Assembly: GCA_022539475.1 (NCBI GenBank)
Contig: VCMS01000332.1
Span: 35,420-99,419 of the forward strand
DNA length: 64,000 nt
Direction: 5' to 3'
DNA from: Gracilaria domingensis
Taxonomy: Eukaryota; Rhodophyta; Florideophyceae; Gracilariales; Gracilariaceae
Part shown: in pieces, positions 22,161 to 33,844 of the stretch
How the letters are laid out: every line of letters begins with the position of its first letter
Numbering within the stretch: the first letter of the stretch is position 1
Notes under the pieces: model-generated
Database searches by the model: none
What the model was told of the DNA's origin: nothing
The model's input: only the letters and a program-made list of their open reading frames with translations
Translations under genes and position numbers: made by a program

Positions 22161-22255
22161 CATCCGTGAGATACGGATGACTCCGTCCTACTTTTTTCCG
22201 CCCTCTACTTTAAGGAACCTCCATAAAGTACAGGGAGGAAAAAAGAAGGACGGAG
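22161..22255. repeat. Long hairpin with 32-bp arms, plus a small upstream hairpin
   Basis: Arms at 22181-22212 and 22224-22255 match in 29 of 32 positions across an 11-nt loop. Just upstream, CATCCGT (22161-22167) pairs with ACGGATG (22173-22179). The shape resembles a small MITE or a small-RNA precursor. Confidence 0.8.
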
Positions 22256-22528
22256 GGGAGTATAACGCGAGGATGTGGATGGCACGGATCACGACGGTAA
22301 GGGAAGGTCGGACGTCGGAGGCGCGGCGGCGGCGGCGGAGGGAAGAGATTTATTTTTCTGTGCGAGATTGGACAGGTGTACAGCGTACAACGTTGCGAAA
22401 CCACAGGTTTATAACCAGTGGTAGATAATACGAGAAGTACACCCTTGTGTTGAGGTCGACGTGTACCTACGTTCCTTTTTGAACGAAAGCACGTGATTTG
22501 AACTCAAAATATATTCTCCGTTCTCAGC

Positions 22529-24162
22529 ATGACGTCGATCTTGACTGTCGCTCGACCTCCTTCTCCCTTCGGACGCCCTTCCCTTGCAGTCTTTGTCGTC
22601 GTTTCTCGTTCAGTTCTTCTTCCCATGGTCTACTACTGTACACATAAGAAGCGTGGGTGCCCCTTCGTTACTCGCCGAGGAGTCTTATCCCTTCAACAGC
22701 ATGTCAACCATTGCCCGTTTCGTCTGAAAGCAGCGCTGGAAGACGACAATAGCCGGCCCATTCGGAGAAGCAAGCGTCTCAAGCTTTCCGCACCCGCGCC
22801 CGCATCTTCCGAAACGGTCACTGCCCCTTGTCGCCTTCCCGAGCCTCCAGTGTCCGAGGACATCGTCGACCCCACTCCGTGCGCCCCTCCCATTCCGGAC
22901 ACTTCGCATTGTGTTTCTCCTTCCCCGGCTCCCGCGTCATTAGAGCGAGAACACGGAAGCAGTTCCCGCCCAGTGCCTTCTGAGGAGGCCCTCGGTGATT
23001 TGCATATGGATTATCTCACGGTTTGTCTGGCTTCAGTAGCTTCCAACCTTGGTCATCGTGAGGCGGACGAGCTAATTGGGCTACTTCGGGACCCGCGATT
23101 CTCGCAAAAGCGATTCAACGAGACCATAACAAGTTCCAAGCGCTGTACAGAACTGAAGAAGGCCATTTTCGAACGATACGCCTCAAAGGACGGTTTCAAT
23201 CGCAGAACTGTCTCGCCAGAAGGATGTAAGTTCAGCGCCACCCTCTACACGAGAGACCCCGTTCAGACACTTGTGAAACAGCTCCAGTTGGCTAACAACG
23301 AAAACACATTCTTCCACCCTATACCTCAGACCCACTCCACGAAAATATCTCACCCCATGTCCGGCTCTCTCGCAAGAGACGCCACCTCAAAACTTAAGGA
23401 AATGGTCATGGGCTCTTTGGATAGTAGAATAGTGTGGTACTCCCAAGAAATAAGTTACAGTGAATCTTTCGTAGGTCTTCTGCAGGTATACACCGATAAG
23501 TCTTCAACAACTCTAAAGCAAACATCGGTTACCGCCTATCCTCTTCACCTCATATTTCTCAACTTCTCCGACCAGCTTCGCCGTAAGTGTATCCNNNNNN
23601 NNNNNNNNNNNNNNNNNNNNNNNNNNNNNNNNNNNNNNNNNNNNNNNNNNNNNNNNNNNNNNNNNNNNNNNNNNNNNNNNNNNNNNNNNNNNNNNCGAGT
23701 CCAGGAATGCAAATCTTCAAAAGAATCTCTTCGTCAAGTCCTGGAGCCCCATTCTATAATCTCACGCAGAAAGGTTTTCAGTTTCATCGGACGAAAAGAC
23801 AAACTAAGTCGAGTGTGCCATCCCTCTGCTTGCAAGTTATTGTGGCGGATATTCCTGAGCTTAAGGACATTTTGTCCATTCTTTACATTGGACCAAAACG
23901 CAAAGCCCTTGTCCTAGATGCAAAGCCCCTCCTTCATCTTGTATGCAGTAATGTCTTACGTCATTCACTGTTGACCCTCTTCAAAACCACACTAAAAGAG
24001 TCAGAAAGCATACTCAGTCATTCTCGAATATGCAAAGAAAGGCGAGGGAGAAAAGAAGTTTACGTCGTGCACAGGAGAGGGAGATCTACAGTCCTCATAC
24101 CTCTCATGCGTTCTAAATTCCATATCTCTTTATTCTGTCGTCCATACCAAAACTCCCTTTGA
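22529..24162 (+). pseudogene. Plavaka/CACTA-like transposase with N-terminal zinc finger, crossed by an assembly gap
   Basis: From ATG 22529 (alternative ATG 22625) the frame runs 355 codons into a run of about 101 Ns at 23595-23695. The N-terminus has a Cys/His cluster (YYCTHKKRGCPF ... QQHVNHCPF), then a Pro-rich segment with an Arg/Lys patch (RRSKRLKL). The C-terminal part before the gap contains VYTDKSSTTLKQTSVTAYPL, resembling the region around the first catalytic Asp of Plavaka-type (CACTA-related) transposases (SSDKT...G...AYPVYLT). After the gap another frame has LQVIVADIPELKDILSILYI, as expected downstream in that family. Later parts to 25 kb are unreadable. The family call is moderate. 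Confidence 0.55.
23595..23695. other. Assembly gap (run of N)
   Basis: About 101 consecutive Ns inside the Plavaka-like gene. The frames on the two sides differ, so the true gap length is not given by the N count or a shift exists. Confidence 0.99.
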
Positions 24163-25929
24163 CCGTAAGATTCATACCAGGGGTTTTTTAATGCAGTCTG
24201 TTCGAGCAACAAGGAGAGCATTTTCTTTTGAACAGTTTTACGCAACCTGCATCTCGCCTATTGAAATCGATTAGATCTCAGAAATCGAGAGAGTGTATTT
24301 CAGAGACACCTAAGCACTGCAATAGAATCATCCCGCGTCACGTTCATTTCGAACGATACGTACTCAAATCCGGAACTTTACGAAACGCAAAATCTACTCC
24401 CATCCATTGGCCCAATAACGTTGTGCAGAAAGTTTGACATATAGATTTGTCCAACCGCCGAAGAAAGAGGCAGGTTACTGAATGAAACCTTCACGCAAGG
24501 CTGCATCTCTCTTCGCCATGACGGGGGCCAAAGGCATTACAAAGAACATTGACATGTTTTTCCTTTTATGATGGAATTCTTTGAAAATCTGATAGGGCAG
24601 CGCAGCAGGCCCCAAATTGATCAATTTTCTCTCAGTACTCGGACGTCGGCTTGGACTACTTTATAGGGGCGAATCGTGGCCATTTATGTAGTGAAAGCTC
24701 TATTTCGTCTCTTCTGGAGATTGAAGCCTTTAAAATGCTCCCCTCGACGAAGTGGGTCCGCAGCAATTCATAGCATTTGGAAGTGGGAACTCTGAAGTTT
24801 ATCACGCTCTTACAAGAAAGAAGAACTAAAACCATTGGCACTTTTACAGTATCTCCACCAACGACGTCGATTTATGTCTTTCTCTGTAATGTTTGGGTGG
24901 GGGACAGGCTTGTTAATGGGGGGAAAGCGATGCGATTTCAAATATTGGAACAATTGTCATGTGCTACAAGCCCAAGCACGCCGGCTGAGGGGTTTTCATG
25001 ACTACCATCTGTTTTGCTTTCAGCTACGACTCTTGTCCCGTTTTCCTTCCATAGAGTTTATACTGAATGAATTAGCATATAGGAGCTGTTACAGCCCCCG
25101 TTCTCTAGACCTGTGAGGATCATGTAATAGTTAGCTTGTCAGAACTCCATTTATTTCTTTTAGTGTTCCGCAGAGAAATCCACTAGACTATAATTCGGAG
25201 ATTCTATGTCGTTGAAGGCCTTCATTGCTTTTTACCACCCGTTCGGAACGAACCAATTAAATTCAGGTAATAACATAAAACGCCAGAGCTGGTGCGCTCA
25301 TGCTAGACGATATTACCTCTTCTTAAATCATCGGTAGAATTTGTTTCTTCACCGGAAACAATGGTGGCGAGTATTTTAGTTAGCTGTCTACTGTCGTCAC
25401 TCTGTTCACCTGCCGCTCATCCCGGCGAATTACTGCTTTCGTGCGTGCGGCTGTTGAGGCGCTTTTGTAGTTCGTCACCTTGCTGCTTTGAGGAGTGTAA
25501 ATAGTGTAGTGTGTTAAAACGTACACAACGTGTAGAAACACATGGTCGTGAGTTCCCTCATTAGGTGAGCATTAATTGTATACGAAAACTAGCAGAGTCT
25601 TGTCTGATGAATTTATATTGTGCTTGCAACAAAAGGACTGTGAGTAATGCATCAAACTGTGTTTTTGGAGGTTTTAAAACGCTGAAAAATGGTTTTAATA
25701 CGAGTAATGGGTGCGTTCTTGAATCGTGCTCTTTAAGCGCTCATAATAATGGAGATTTACTCTCATTTATGTACAGACGGCGTTGTCTGTACAGCCCTTT
25801 TACCTCCCGCCAATTTACGTGGCCAGCAGCGTCCACGTGTTGGCGGGCGGGTGCACCGTAATGAATGCGGGAAGTGTCGAGGAAGGTGTTTTGGGAGGTC
25901 TTGGCATGGTGCCAAAATGTGGCCAGAAT
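24163..25929. other. No assigned gene
   Basis: 24163-25100 may hold the decayed 3' part of the Plavaka-like gene. 25100-25880 shows no gene. A 15-bp block at about 25886-25900 (GTGTTTTGGGAGGTC) reappears inverted at about 26251-26265, bracketing three of the four palindromes. Confidence 0.4.
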
Positions 25930-26354
25930 GTGCCCGCGGGCGTGGGGGGGTCGGTTGTGTTAGGGTGGCTACCCTAACACAGCCGGACCCCCCGCCCGCG
26001 GCACGTTTCGGCTGGTTTTTTAGAAAATGTGATATTTTATGCCCGCGGGCGCGGGGGTCGGTCGTGTTAGGGTAGCTACCCTAACACGACTGGACCCCCG
26101 CCTGCGGGCACGTTTTGGGCGATTTTTTGAAAAATGTGCGATTTTATGCCCGCGGGCGGGGGGGTCCGGTCGTGTTAGGGTACCTACCCTAACACGACCG
26201 ACCCCCCCCGCCCGTGGGCACGTTTTCGGCACATTCTGGTAGCGCCCACAGACCTCCCAAAACACACACCGCACGCAACGCCGTCCAAAACGTAACCTGC
26301 CGCGGGCACGGTGGTCAAGTTGTGTTAGGGTAGCGACCCTAACACAACTTGACC
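25930..26354. repeat. Array of four GC-rich palindromes with TTAGGG cores
   Basis: P1 25930-26004, P2 26040-26110 and P3 26147-26220 are near-perfect palindromes of 71-75 bp with GTGTTAGGGTA / TACCCTAACAC at the centre and CCCGCGGGC-type outer arms. P4, 26313-26354, is 42 bp with 19-bp perfect arms. P1-P3 sit on a ~107-110-bp period with similar AT-rich spacers (TTTTTTGAAAAATGTG type). P4 ends 36 bp before the ATG of the ATP-grasp gene. Confidence 0.95.
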
Positions 26355-26389
26355 TCGCCGCTGCCAGTACGACAGAATGACATTATGAC

Positions 26390-27709
26390 ATGTCTGACGA
26401 CGCGCGTCTGCAACAACCCGTCGCCAGCGAACCGCCTTCAACGCGTTCGCGTTCCCGCCGCGCCTCCGCCGCCACAAACCCCGTCCGCGGCCGACTTCCT
26501 CGCGCAGCCGCTTTCCGTCCCACTCGTTCCGCACACCAGTTCATAGAGCTCGATTTCACAGCATATGACAGCCTGTTCGAGCGCGCTATGGAAGCTATTC
26601 TAGAATCCACTGTCGAAGGCGAGTTTGATGCTGTCACCACCTGTTACGAAAACGCAGTCCCTTTGGCCGCCCGCATTGCCACCGCGCTTGGAGTGGAGAC
26701 AAACTCAATCGAAAGCTGTGAGAAGGCTCGCAATAAGCGTAAGACTCGCCAGACCATGGCTGAGGCTGGTTTGCCTGTGCCGCGCTTTAGAAGAGTTCTC
26801 AAAGTCGATGACATTCCGGCTGCGTGTGATTACGTTGGATTCCCCATCATTCTCAAGCCTGTGTTTGGCGCTGCCTCGATGGGCGTTACACGTGCCGAAT
26901 CTGTTCAGGATGCCATGCAATCATATGAGAAACTGTTTGGTACATTTGATGTCGAGGAGGATACTATCTGGGCTCAGGGAACAGAAATGGTAGTTGAGGA
27001 ATATTATGACGGAGACGAGTTCGATGTGGATATTTTACTTTCTGAAGGCACTGTTGTCTATGCTAAGGTTTCGGATAACTGGGCTTGCTGGGAGCCATAT
27101 TTTCAAGAAACAGGCACCAACTGTCCTTCATCCTATCCGGAGACGAAACAGACAGAAATCGTCAAGCTGGCCATTGACAGTACCCTGGCTTTGGGCTTCC
27201 GAAACGGCTGTTTTCACGTAGAATTGCGGTATACCAAACGTGGTCCCCGTCTAATTGAGGTTAATGCTAGAATGGGCGGTGTCTCTGTTCGCGATGCAAA
27301 CCTGTTGGCATGGGGGATAGACTTGGTTGAGGAGCACTGCATGACCGCTTTAAAGATTCCTATACGACCGCTTATCCCGAAGGAGCCGCTCAAGTTTATG
27401 GCAGAGTCTGCTATCAATGTTCCATATTCTGGTGTTATAAACGATGACGACTGGCTAGCATTTGCTAGGCAAAGCAAGTTGGTGCTGAAGATTGCTTATC
27501 TGAAGCATAAAGGAGATAAGGTTTGTGGGCCGGAAGACGGTATTCCCCACTTTATGGCGGAAATTATCGTTGTCAGCGAACACAGCACGGAGGAGGCAGT
27601 CATGGAAATCAAGAAGATTATGGACAGTTGCAAAGTTCCGATTACCCCGTCAATCCAAGGTAGCGAGCGACCATTTTTCTTCCCGAGCTCCAGTCATCCT
27701 TTTTGCTAG
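26390..27709 (+). CDS. Carnosine-synthase-like ATP-grasp ligase
   Basis: A 439-residue intact frame from ATG 26390. The N-terminus is Arg/Ser-rich (residues 1-45) and could be a targeting peptide. Next comes a pre-ATP-grasp region (TCYENAVPLAARIATALGV), then GFPIILKPVFGAASMGVTR (ATP-binding Lys and small-residue loop), EEYYDGDEFDVDILL, and GCFHVELRYTKRGPRLIEVN followed by ARMGG (Mg-binding Glu and Asn). This order matches ATP-grasp amino-acid/dipeptide ligases such as carnosine synthase and BacD; the substrate is unknown. The family couples a carboxylate to an amine by way of an acyl-phosphate. The palindrome array lies directly upstream and probably overlaps the promoter or leader. Confidence 0.85.
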   Translation: MSDDARLQQPVASEPPSTRSRSRRASAATNPVRGRLPRAAAFRPTRSAHQFIELDFTAYDSLFERAMEAILESTVEGEFDAVTTCYENAVPLAARIATALGVETNSIESCEKARNKRKTRQTMAEAGLPVPRFRRVLKVDDIPAACDYVGFPIILKPVFGAASMGVTRAESVQDAMQSYEKLFGTFDVEEDTIWAQGTEMVVEEYYDGDEFDVDILLSEGTVVYAKVSDNWACWEPYFQETGTNCPSSYPETKQTEIVKLAIDSTLALGFRNGCFHVELRYTKRGPRLIEVNARMGGVSVRDANLLAWGIDLVEEHCMTALKIPIRPLIPKEPLKFMAESAINVPYSGVINDDDWLAFARQSKLVLKIAYLKHKGDKVCGPEDGIPHFMAEIIVVSEHSTEEAVMEIKKIMDSCKVPITPSIQGSERPFFFPSSSHPFC

Positions 27710-28145
27710 CTGCCAACTATCCATTGAAGTTTTGACCAATTAGAGTGAAACCCCAACAGGACATGAGTCGCATGACATTAGCTTAGCATCTTGTAAGCGA
27801 ATAAGGGATTCTGACTACCTGCAATGTCTCCAATAAACATACTACGGTGCAAAACTCTTGCTCCCCACAATTTCTGGCCTCGGAGATTCTTTTTTCCTTT
27901 TAAGGCGTTCATCCCTTTGTTGATAGTGTGTCAGGCTGCCAACAGCATTGAGTCAATGAGGGTGCCTCCGGTGCGTAAGAAATGATCGAACTAGTGGTGA
28001 AGACAATCGTCATGACCGTTGGTCGTGTTGAAAAAATGCAAGTTTAGACATAGTGTTTGCTTTATGTTTTTTGATATTGGTTAGATAAGTTTAGGCATGT
28101 TTTGAATGTTACGGCTACACTAATTGAGACCGCGAGCTAAGTTGT
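27710..28145. other. Intergenic, convergent gene ends
   Basis: 3' flanks of the ATP-grasp gene (+) and the vWA gene (-). No further feature seen. Confidence 0.5.
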
Positions 28146-31100
28146 TTAGTCAATATTATCGCTATCAGTGAACCAAGGAGGAAGCTCGCTAGCCCTCCTG
28201 GATATTCCTTTCCGAATGTTTTTGTCGGCGGCATTGTTCTTCAAACGAAGAGCATTATACACCTGCTTCCTCTTTTCCTTGGCTTTTTCCCTGGACTTCT
28301 TCATTCGTTTCCTAATTACCGGTGCGCTTCGCAATACTTGACCGTCAAACCGATAATCCGACCTTACAATCATTTCAACAAGTTTCGGCACTAAAGTAAC
28401 GACATCAGCAACCGAAGAAGCGCTCAAAGACGACTTCCCAGTCCCTAGCTTCGCAAGCTCAGGGTCCTGGCCCTCTCCAATACCAATTGTAACAACACGT
28501 ATTCCTAGCTTCTCCATTTCCATTTTCTCTTTGAAAGCAGACTTCAATCCTTGACCACCTGCACCACCTTTGGTCAATTCTCCCGCATTTATCAAGACGA
28601 CACGCCGGAGTCTTCGAGCGTTCAACAGTTGTGTCTGAATGTGCTTGTTCGCGGCCGGTGGTATTATTTCATACCTGGACCATTTCAAGGCCAGATGGGC
28701 TTCCCTACACATCCCATTCATTGCTGGTGGTACTTCTGTTGCTTGCACAGTTGGTGGCTCTTCGATGTCACCCTCACTTATTGTATGAATATCGTTGTTC
28801 TTTTCAGGATCATTACCCAGCTGTCCACCTTTCTCAACGCATTTCCCCACATTTTATCTCCGACTTCGTATATATACATGTCGTTAGTGTCCCAGTTATT
28901 TGCATCGCCTTGGAATGAACTAAGAATTCGTCTCCTAACGGCATCGAGATCCCTGTCGAGCTCAAAAACAACCACGGAGTCATACGCATACTCCACAAAT
29001 CCAACCCGAGATCCGTCGTGAACTTGCTTTTGTACATTGTCAATCACACCTCCAGGAGTAGAAAGGATCTCCTTCAGTCTACGATAATCTCTCCACGAGA
29101 GGGCACCTGATGAGTCGAAAACGAACAAAAGATCCAGTCTCGGCTTCTCCGCCACGGCAGCTCCCCTTTTCCCTTGCTGTGGGAGTTCAGCCCCTAGTTC
29201 CGAGTTTGATCGCTCTTGGGATGAAGATGATGCTCCTAGAGACGGGAAGGAAGGGGGGTCAGAAGAGTGGGCTGACGTTGAGGAAGTAGCGTCTGATCCC
29301 GTAGAATCAGGAGACAACTGACTCAACGCCAAACACATCCCAGGGACAGCTAGCCTGGTTATCACTTGAGGAGGACGCACACGTGCCGCACCAGGCCTCA
29401 TAAGGCCAGCAAACTGTCCCCCTACCGCGGCAGCAGCTTCCTGCCCCATTTCCACTACTGAGTCCGACAGTTCGGATGCACTTCGCCACACTTGGGCCCA
29501 TGGTGAGTCGTCATCGTCATCATCATCTGACTCAAAGCTTATCCTGCTCGACATCAGAATACCTTCATGGTTCGAACTCTCTGAAGGCGATGAGACCGGG
29601 GCTTTTCCAAAGTCCGGAAATACTGCACAAGATCTGTAAACCACGACGCCAACAACTAGAACGACAACAAGAGAACCTACTGCTATGCCGCTCATACCAC
29701 CAATGCCTCCAGGAAAAGATCCTCCACCTCTGGAGCTATCCCGACCTGAGTCGGCGTTACCACTGTCACTCCCTATAACGGGAGATATGAAACGTGGAGA
29801 ACTACCATCATCGTTGCCTGATTCGCCAGCGGGATCAACCCCAAGTGCAGTTCCATTAGGCGAAGGACTCACTGATGGTACCCATGGTTCAAGGCTCACC
29901 AGAGACATAGTCGGTGACTCTTCTTCGACAGGTGGGCTTTGTCGCACTATCGGGGATAGCAATACACTTGGACTCAAAACAACTGTCGAAGAGGTTTCGT
30001 CCACACTTGTCGCAGGATTGGACCCCGAAAGTTGTTCTGAATCGACACCTTCACTAGGTGACAATAGAACTGGCTCAACCCCGTCCAAACTTGGACTAGG
30101 GGAAAAAGATTCCCTCACAGCACTTGCACTCGGCGAAGCAAAGTTATCTACCTCCGAAGCGGTGAAAGACGGAGAGGTCGGGGGCAAAGAGGGTCCTGAT
30201 GCACTGACTGACATCAAGTTTGGACTCGGTGACATATCTGGGCCTGCTACTGCACTATTGCTTGGTTCCAAAGTGAGACTAGGAACCACTCTAGATGCAC
30301 TTGACAGAGCTAAGCTCGGGGACAAACTTATTGCTCCCGTTATGCTTCCAAACGAAGGTGATCCACTACTAAAACTTGTCGATTCGGACAAACTGGGAGA
30401 AAACGGGACCCCTGAAACAATTCCAGGAGATGAAGATGGCAACAGCACATCATCCGAAAACGAACTGCTCGGCGACACAAGTGAACCTGAAAGAGCAGGG
30501 ACATCCAAACTCACTGAAGCCACAGGACTCAGGCCGACACTGCCAATGGGTTCCATAGTTGGGCTCGCTACCACTTCTGTCCCGCTTGCAGCGGAGACAC
30601 TTGGCAAGACACTTAGTTCCGCCGTAACGATTCCATGCGAAGGAGATATGCTACCCAAACTGCCAGAAAACGACGAGCTTGGAGAAAGAGAACCAGAGAC
30701 TGCAGCAGAACCAAGAGCGACGCTCTCACTGACTGAAATCCCCGGGCTCGACCCTGAAACAATACTCGGTTCCACTGTTGGGCTTACAAACGAGGTACTT
30801 GGCGAAACGAATGATCCGGGTACAATCCTAAATGACACTGAAGCAGAAGCAATCCCGTTCAATACTGAAGAACTCGGTAATACGAGAGATCCTGACGCAC
30901 CGGGTGATGTTAGTGAATCACTCGGACTCACAAACATTCCCGGGCTTGTCAGTGAGCTTGTACTTGGTTCCACAGAAAGACTGGGAACTACTCCAGAAGG
31001 ACTGGACTGAGAAAAGCTTGGAGAAAAGCTCAAGCTTCCTAAAGTGCTTCCAGACGTGGGTAGACCAATACTGAAACTTGTCGACACAGATACACCCGGG

Positions 31101-31786
31101 GAGACAAGCGATCCTGATACAATTCCAGGCGACGCAGATGGAGACAGAGGATCACCCGAATGCGAGGAGCTCGGCCGCAAAAAGGACCCGGACATACCGG
31201 CAGACAGACTTGCTCCGCTCACACTTGCAGATATTACAGCACCCAACACGGGAGTAATACTGGGCTCTACACTTGGTGTAGAGAGCAAGGAACTTGGTGA
31301 TATGACAGATCCGGAAGTAAACCCGAACGATGAAGATGCAGACGCTAATCCATCCAAAAAAGATACACTTGGGGACAGAAAAGAACCTGAGACGGCAGCA
31401 GAACCAAGCCCTTCACTAGGACTAACTCCTGTATCACTACTAAGTTCTGCGGTAGGGCTTGGGGGTGAGAAGCTAATCGACAAAAACGACCCAGAGACGC
31501 TTCCGAATGACGTAGATGGAGAAGCTAACCTGTTCGAGAATATAGAACTCGTTGGCACAACTGATGCAGATAAGGCAACAGAGGAAACGCTTCCAAATGA
31601 TGTAGATGGAGAAGCTAACCCATTCGAGAATATAGAACCCGTTGGCACAACTGATGCAGATGGAGCAACAGAGCCCAACGCTCCATTCTGGCTAATAGGC
31701 AAACCAGGGCTGGGAATCACCCCTGGAATAGTCGGGGCGGAGAGGCTAAGAGAAGGAGACGGTAGGCTGCTAACTGTCCGAGTCAC
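28146..31786 (-). CDS. Ser/Pro-rich single-pass membrane protein with vWA domain (two exons visible)
   Basis: Exon-like block 31786-28839 encodes about 980 residues. The first ~680 are degenerate Ser/Pro repeats (SGSFLSPS...GIVSGS types). Then come a Gly-rich segment and one membrane span (IAVGSLVVVLVVGVVVY), acidic linkers, and a von Willebrand A domain starting LDLLFVFDSSGALSWRDYRR. The frame closes near 28778 and continues in another frame to 28146. Splicing out 28838-28705 (GT...TAG, 134 nt) joins them in frame as WGN-A-EAHLALKW, followed by RRVVLINAGELTKGG and IRVVTIGIGEG. The MIDAS motif is imperfect: DxSxS reads DSSGA, and the later Asp of TDG is absent. No ATG opens the first block, so an upstream exon with a signal peptide is expected. 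Likely a cell-surface or vesicle protein with a cytosolic vWA domain. Confidence 0.7.
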
Positions 31787-33844
31787 AATCCCCGCGACGA
31801 GGCACTTCAGCTCGGAACAGAAGTTAAGCTCGGAAGGCTGCTAACACTCGTAGTAACAATCCCTGCTGGTCATGCACCCAAGCTCGGTTGATGTTGACAG
31901 ACCAGGGTAAAGAATGTTAGAAAGCTCGGAGTAGAGCTCGAGCTCAGCAAAGAACTCTAGTGAGCCCCGAATTTCGAGCCGGAGCCACTGGCGATCGTAC
32001 GGCTAACTTCTCGCACCAACTGACAGAGTCACGTCCGGCAAAGAACTTCAGGTACCGATCATCACTGACCTGGAGCTGCTTGTAACGCTTAGGTGACATG
32101 AGCATGCCGGGTGGCCAGTTCTGGCGATACGAGCTGTTAATCTCGTACAAGCTGTTGCAGCAATGGACACCTGGCATACGCCGACAACCTAACCACCACC
32201 TAAAATCATAATTTATGTTCCTCGGAATTAAATAAACACCTATGGAGCACCTATGCACCACTTTGGTTAAACATCACAACCTTCTGAACATCGAAACTTT
32301 TGGCAATTTTCTACCAGGGAATGGGGGTTGTTTGATCGATTGTTGCCAAGCCCACAGCGGCGCTGTGCTGGTGGCGCGCACGTTGCGTTGCTGTACCGCC
32401 TATCTTTCGGCCCCTTCTCAGTACAAAATGTATACACGTGCGCGTCGGTGCGTGCAAGTACATTTCGCTCTCGCGCTCATTTGACAAGTGAAAAGCACCA
32501 ACGTTGGCCGTGCGCAATGGTGACTCCACGCTCATGCGAGTTCTTCTCCGTGATTTTGAAAAGACGCCAGTGCTCGAGATCTTCAACCTTATAAGCGTAC
32601 TTGAGTTTGATTTCAACCGTTCAAACCAGTAGTTAAACTATGACTCTCCACTTTTAAATGCCATACAACATCCGAGCCATTGTGCTCGCCGTGCTTTTCA
32701 GGAGAGCAAGCACAGAGTAGCTCGTCCCCGTCGTACTACTGACGTCCCGCAGTGCACCACATGTAGACTATGTCTTTGCTACACAAAACGAAAACCATCT
32801 GTTGCTCTTTGCATCGTCCTTCTCACTTGCATTCGAATCTCTGCGAGTAAACGTCTACTAACAACACAAAAACAACCAACTCTATCAAAAACCGTTCATA
32901 GCGGCACGAAAGGAGTTTTCATTCAGCTGTAGAACAGAGTATATAATGTATCGCCTGAAATAGTTCACAGATGCCTAGGAGCACAGCGAAACATTTCTGC
33001 TTTGCAATCCTCTCCATTTCGTCATTAGCACTAATTGTCCACGCTCGACCACCAATCAACATCCGCAACCCATGCCTCTAACGATCTTGTCACTGACGCA
33101 TGTTCCACAACAACGATTAACAACTTATTGCATGGCATGCTGAGAAACAACGACCATTGAAAAGAAGCGGCGCTGCCCTCCACAACTTGAAAGAGAACTA
33201 TGAATCATTGAGAGCGGCTTTAACGTTTTCTCAACCTTCGATGGGAGATTAATCCGGGTCAAGGCAAGGTGGTTAAAAAAACTATTTAATGATATTGTAG
33301 GAAGATAATTAGTTGGCGTTAAATAGTGAAAGATGGGGGTTTGTACAGAAGATCGTCCGATGAGAACTTCGATAAGAGGAATGGGACGAATTTAGGTGAA
33401 CAAAAGAAAGTGTGCCACGAGCTCAGAAGGCCGAATAGCTTAACACTCCTTTCTTGCACGGTACCGCATTGATTTCTTTGACCTAGTAAGAGCCCGGGTT
33501 TTAATGACGTCTAACGAATACGGTAAAGACAATGATCGTCATACGTCATTGGATGGGAGAGAGGTACCTTTGACGCCATTGAAAAGGCCGTTCGGATGTC
33601 AAACAACAAGTACTTGGCAGATAAAGACTGTATATGCGCGAAGAAAAGGACAAATGATGGTTAAGCGTAGACGTAGGTAAAATGGAAGGTGGAGGTGGTT
33701 ATAAAAAATGGCAAAATATCCATGCTTTAAAGGACGTTAAAGATTGAAAACAGTTTGCGGAGAAAAAGGCACAAAGATGTATTTGGTGATAAAGATAAAA
33801 GCAAGGGTGGCAATGTTATGGATTGTACTTTTACTATTTGATTG
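31787..33844. other. No assigned gene; possible 5' exon of the vWA gene
   Basis: Minus 31944-32261 is open and Cys-rich (HCCNSLYEI, SVSWCEKL) and could be an upstream ectodomain exon of the vWA gene, but I found no convincing splice pair. 32600-33840 is AT-rich without features. Confidence 0.3.

Noticed and set aside
25930-26354. CRISPR array
   Set aside because: Units are palindromes with similar spacers in a eukaryotic setting; no unique spacers and no cas genes.
25930-26354. Internal telomere tract because of TTAGGG
   Set aside because: Each palindrome has a single TTAGGG per arm, not tandem TTAGGG repeats; the motif is part of a larger conserved core.
29685-31844. Long plus-strand open frames opposite the vWA gene
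   Set aside because: They are the complement of a Ser/Pro-rich coding strand whose composition avoids stops in antisense; no domain, and the opposite strand has a membrane span and a vWA domain.
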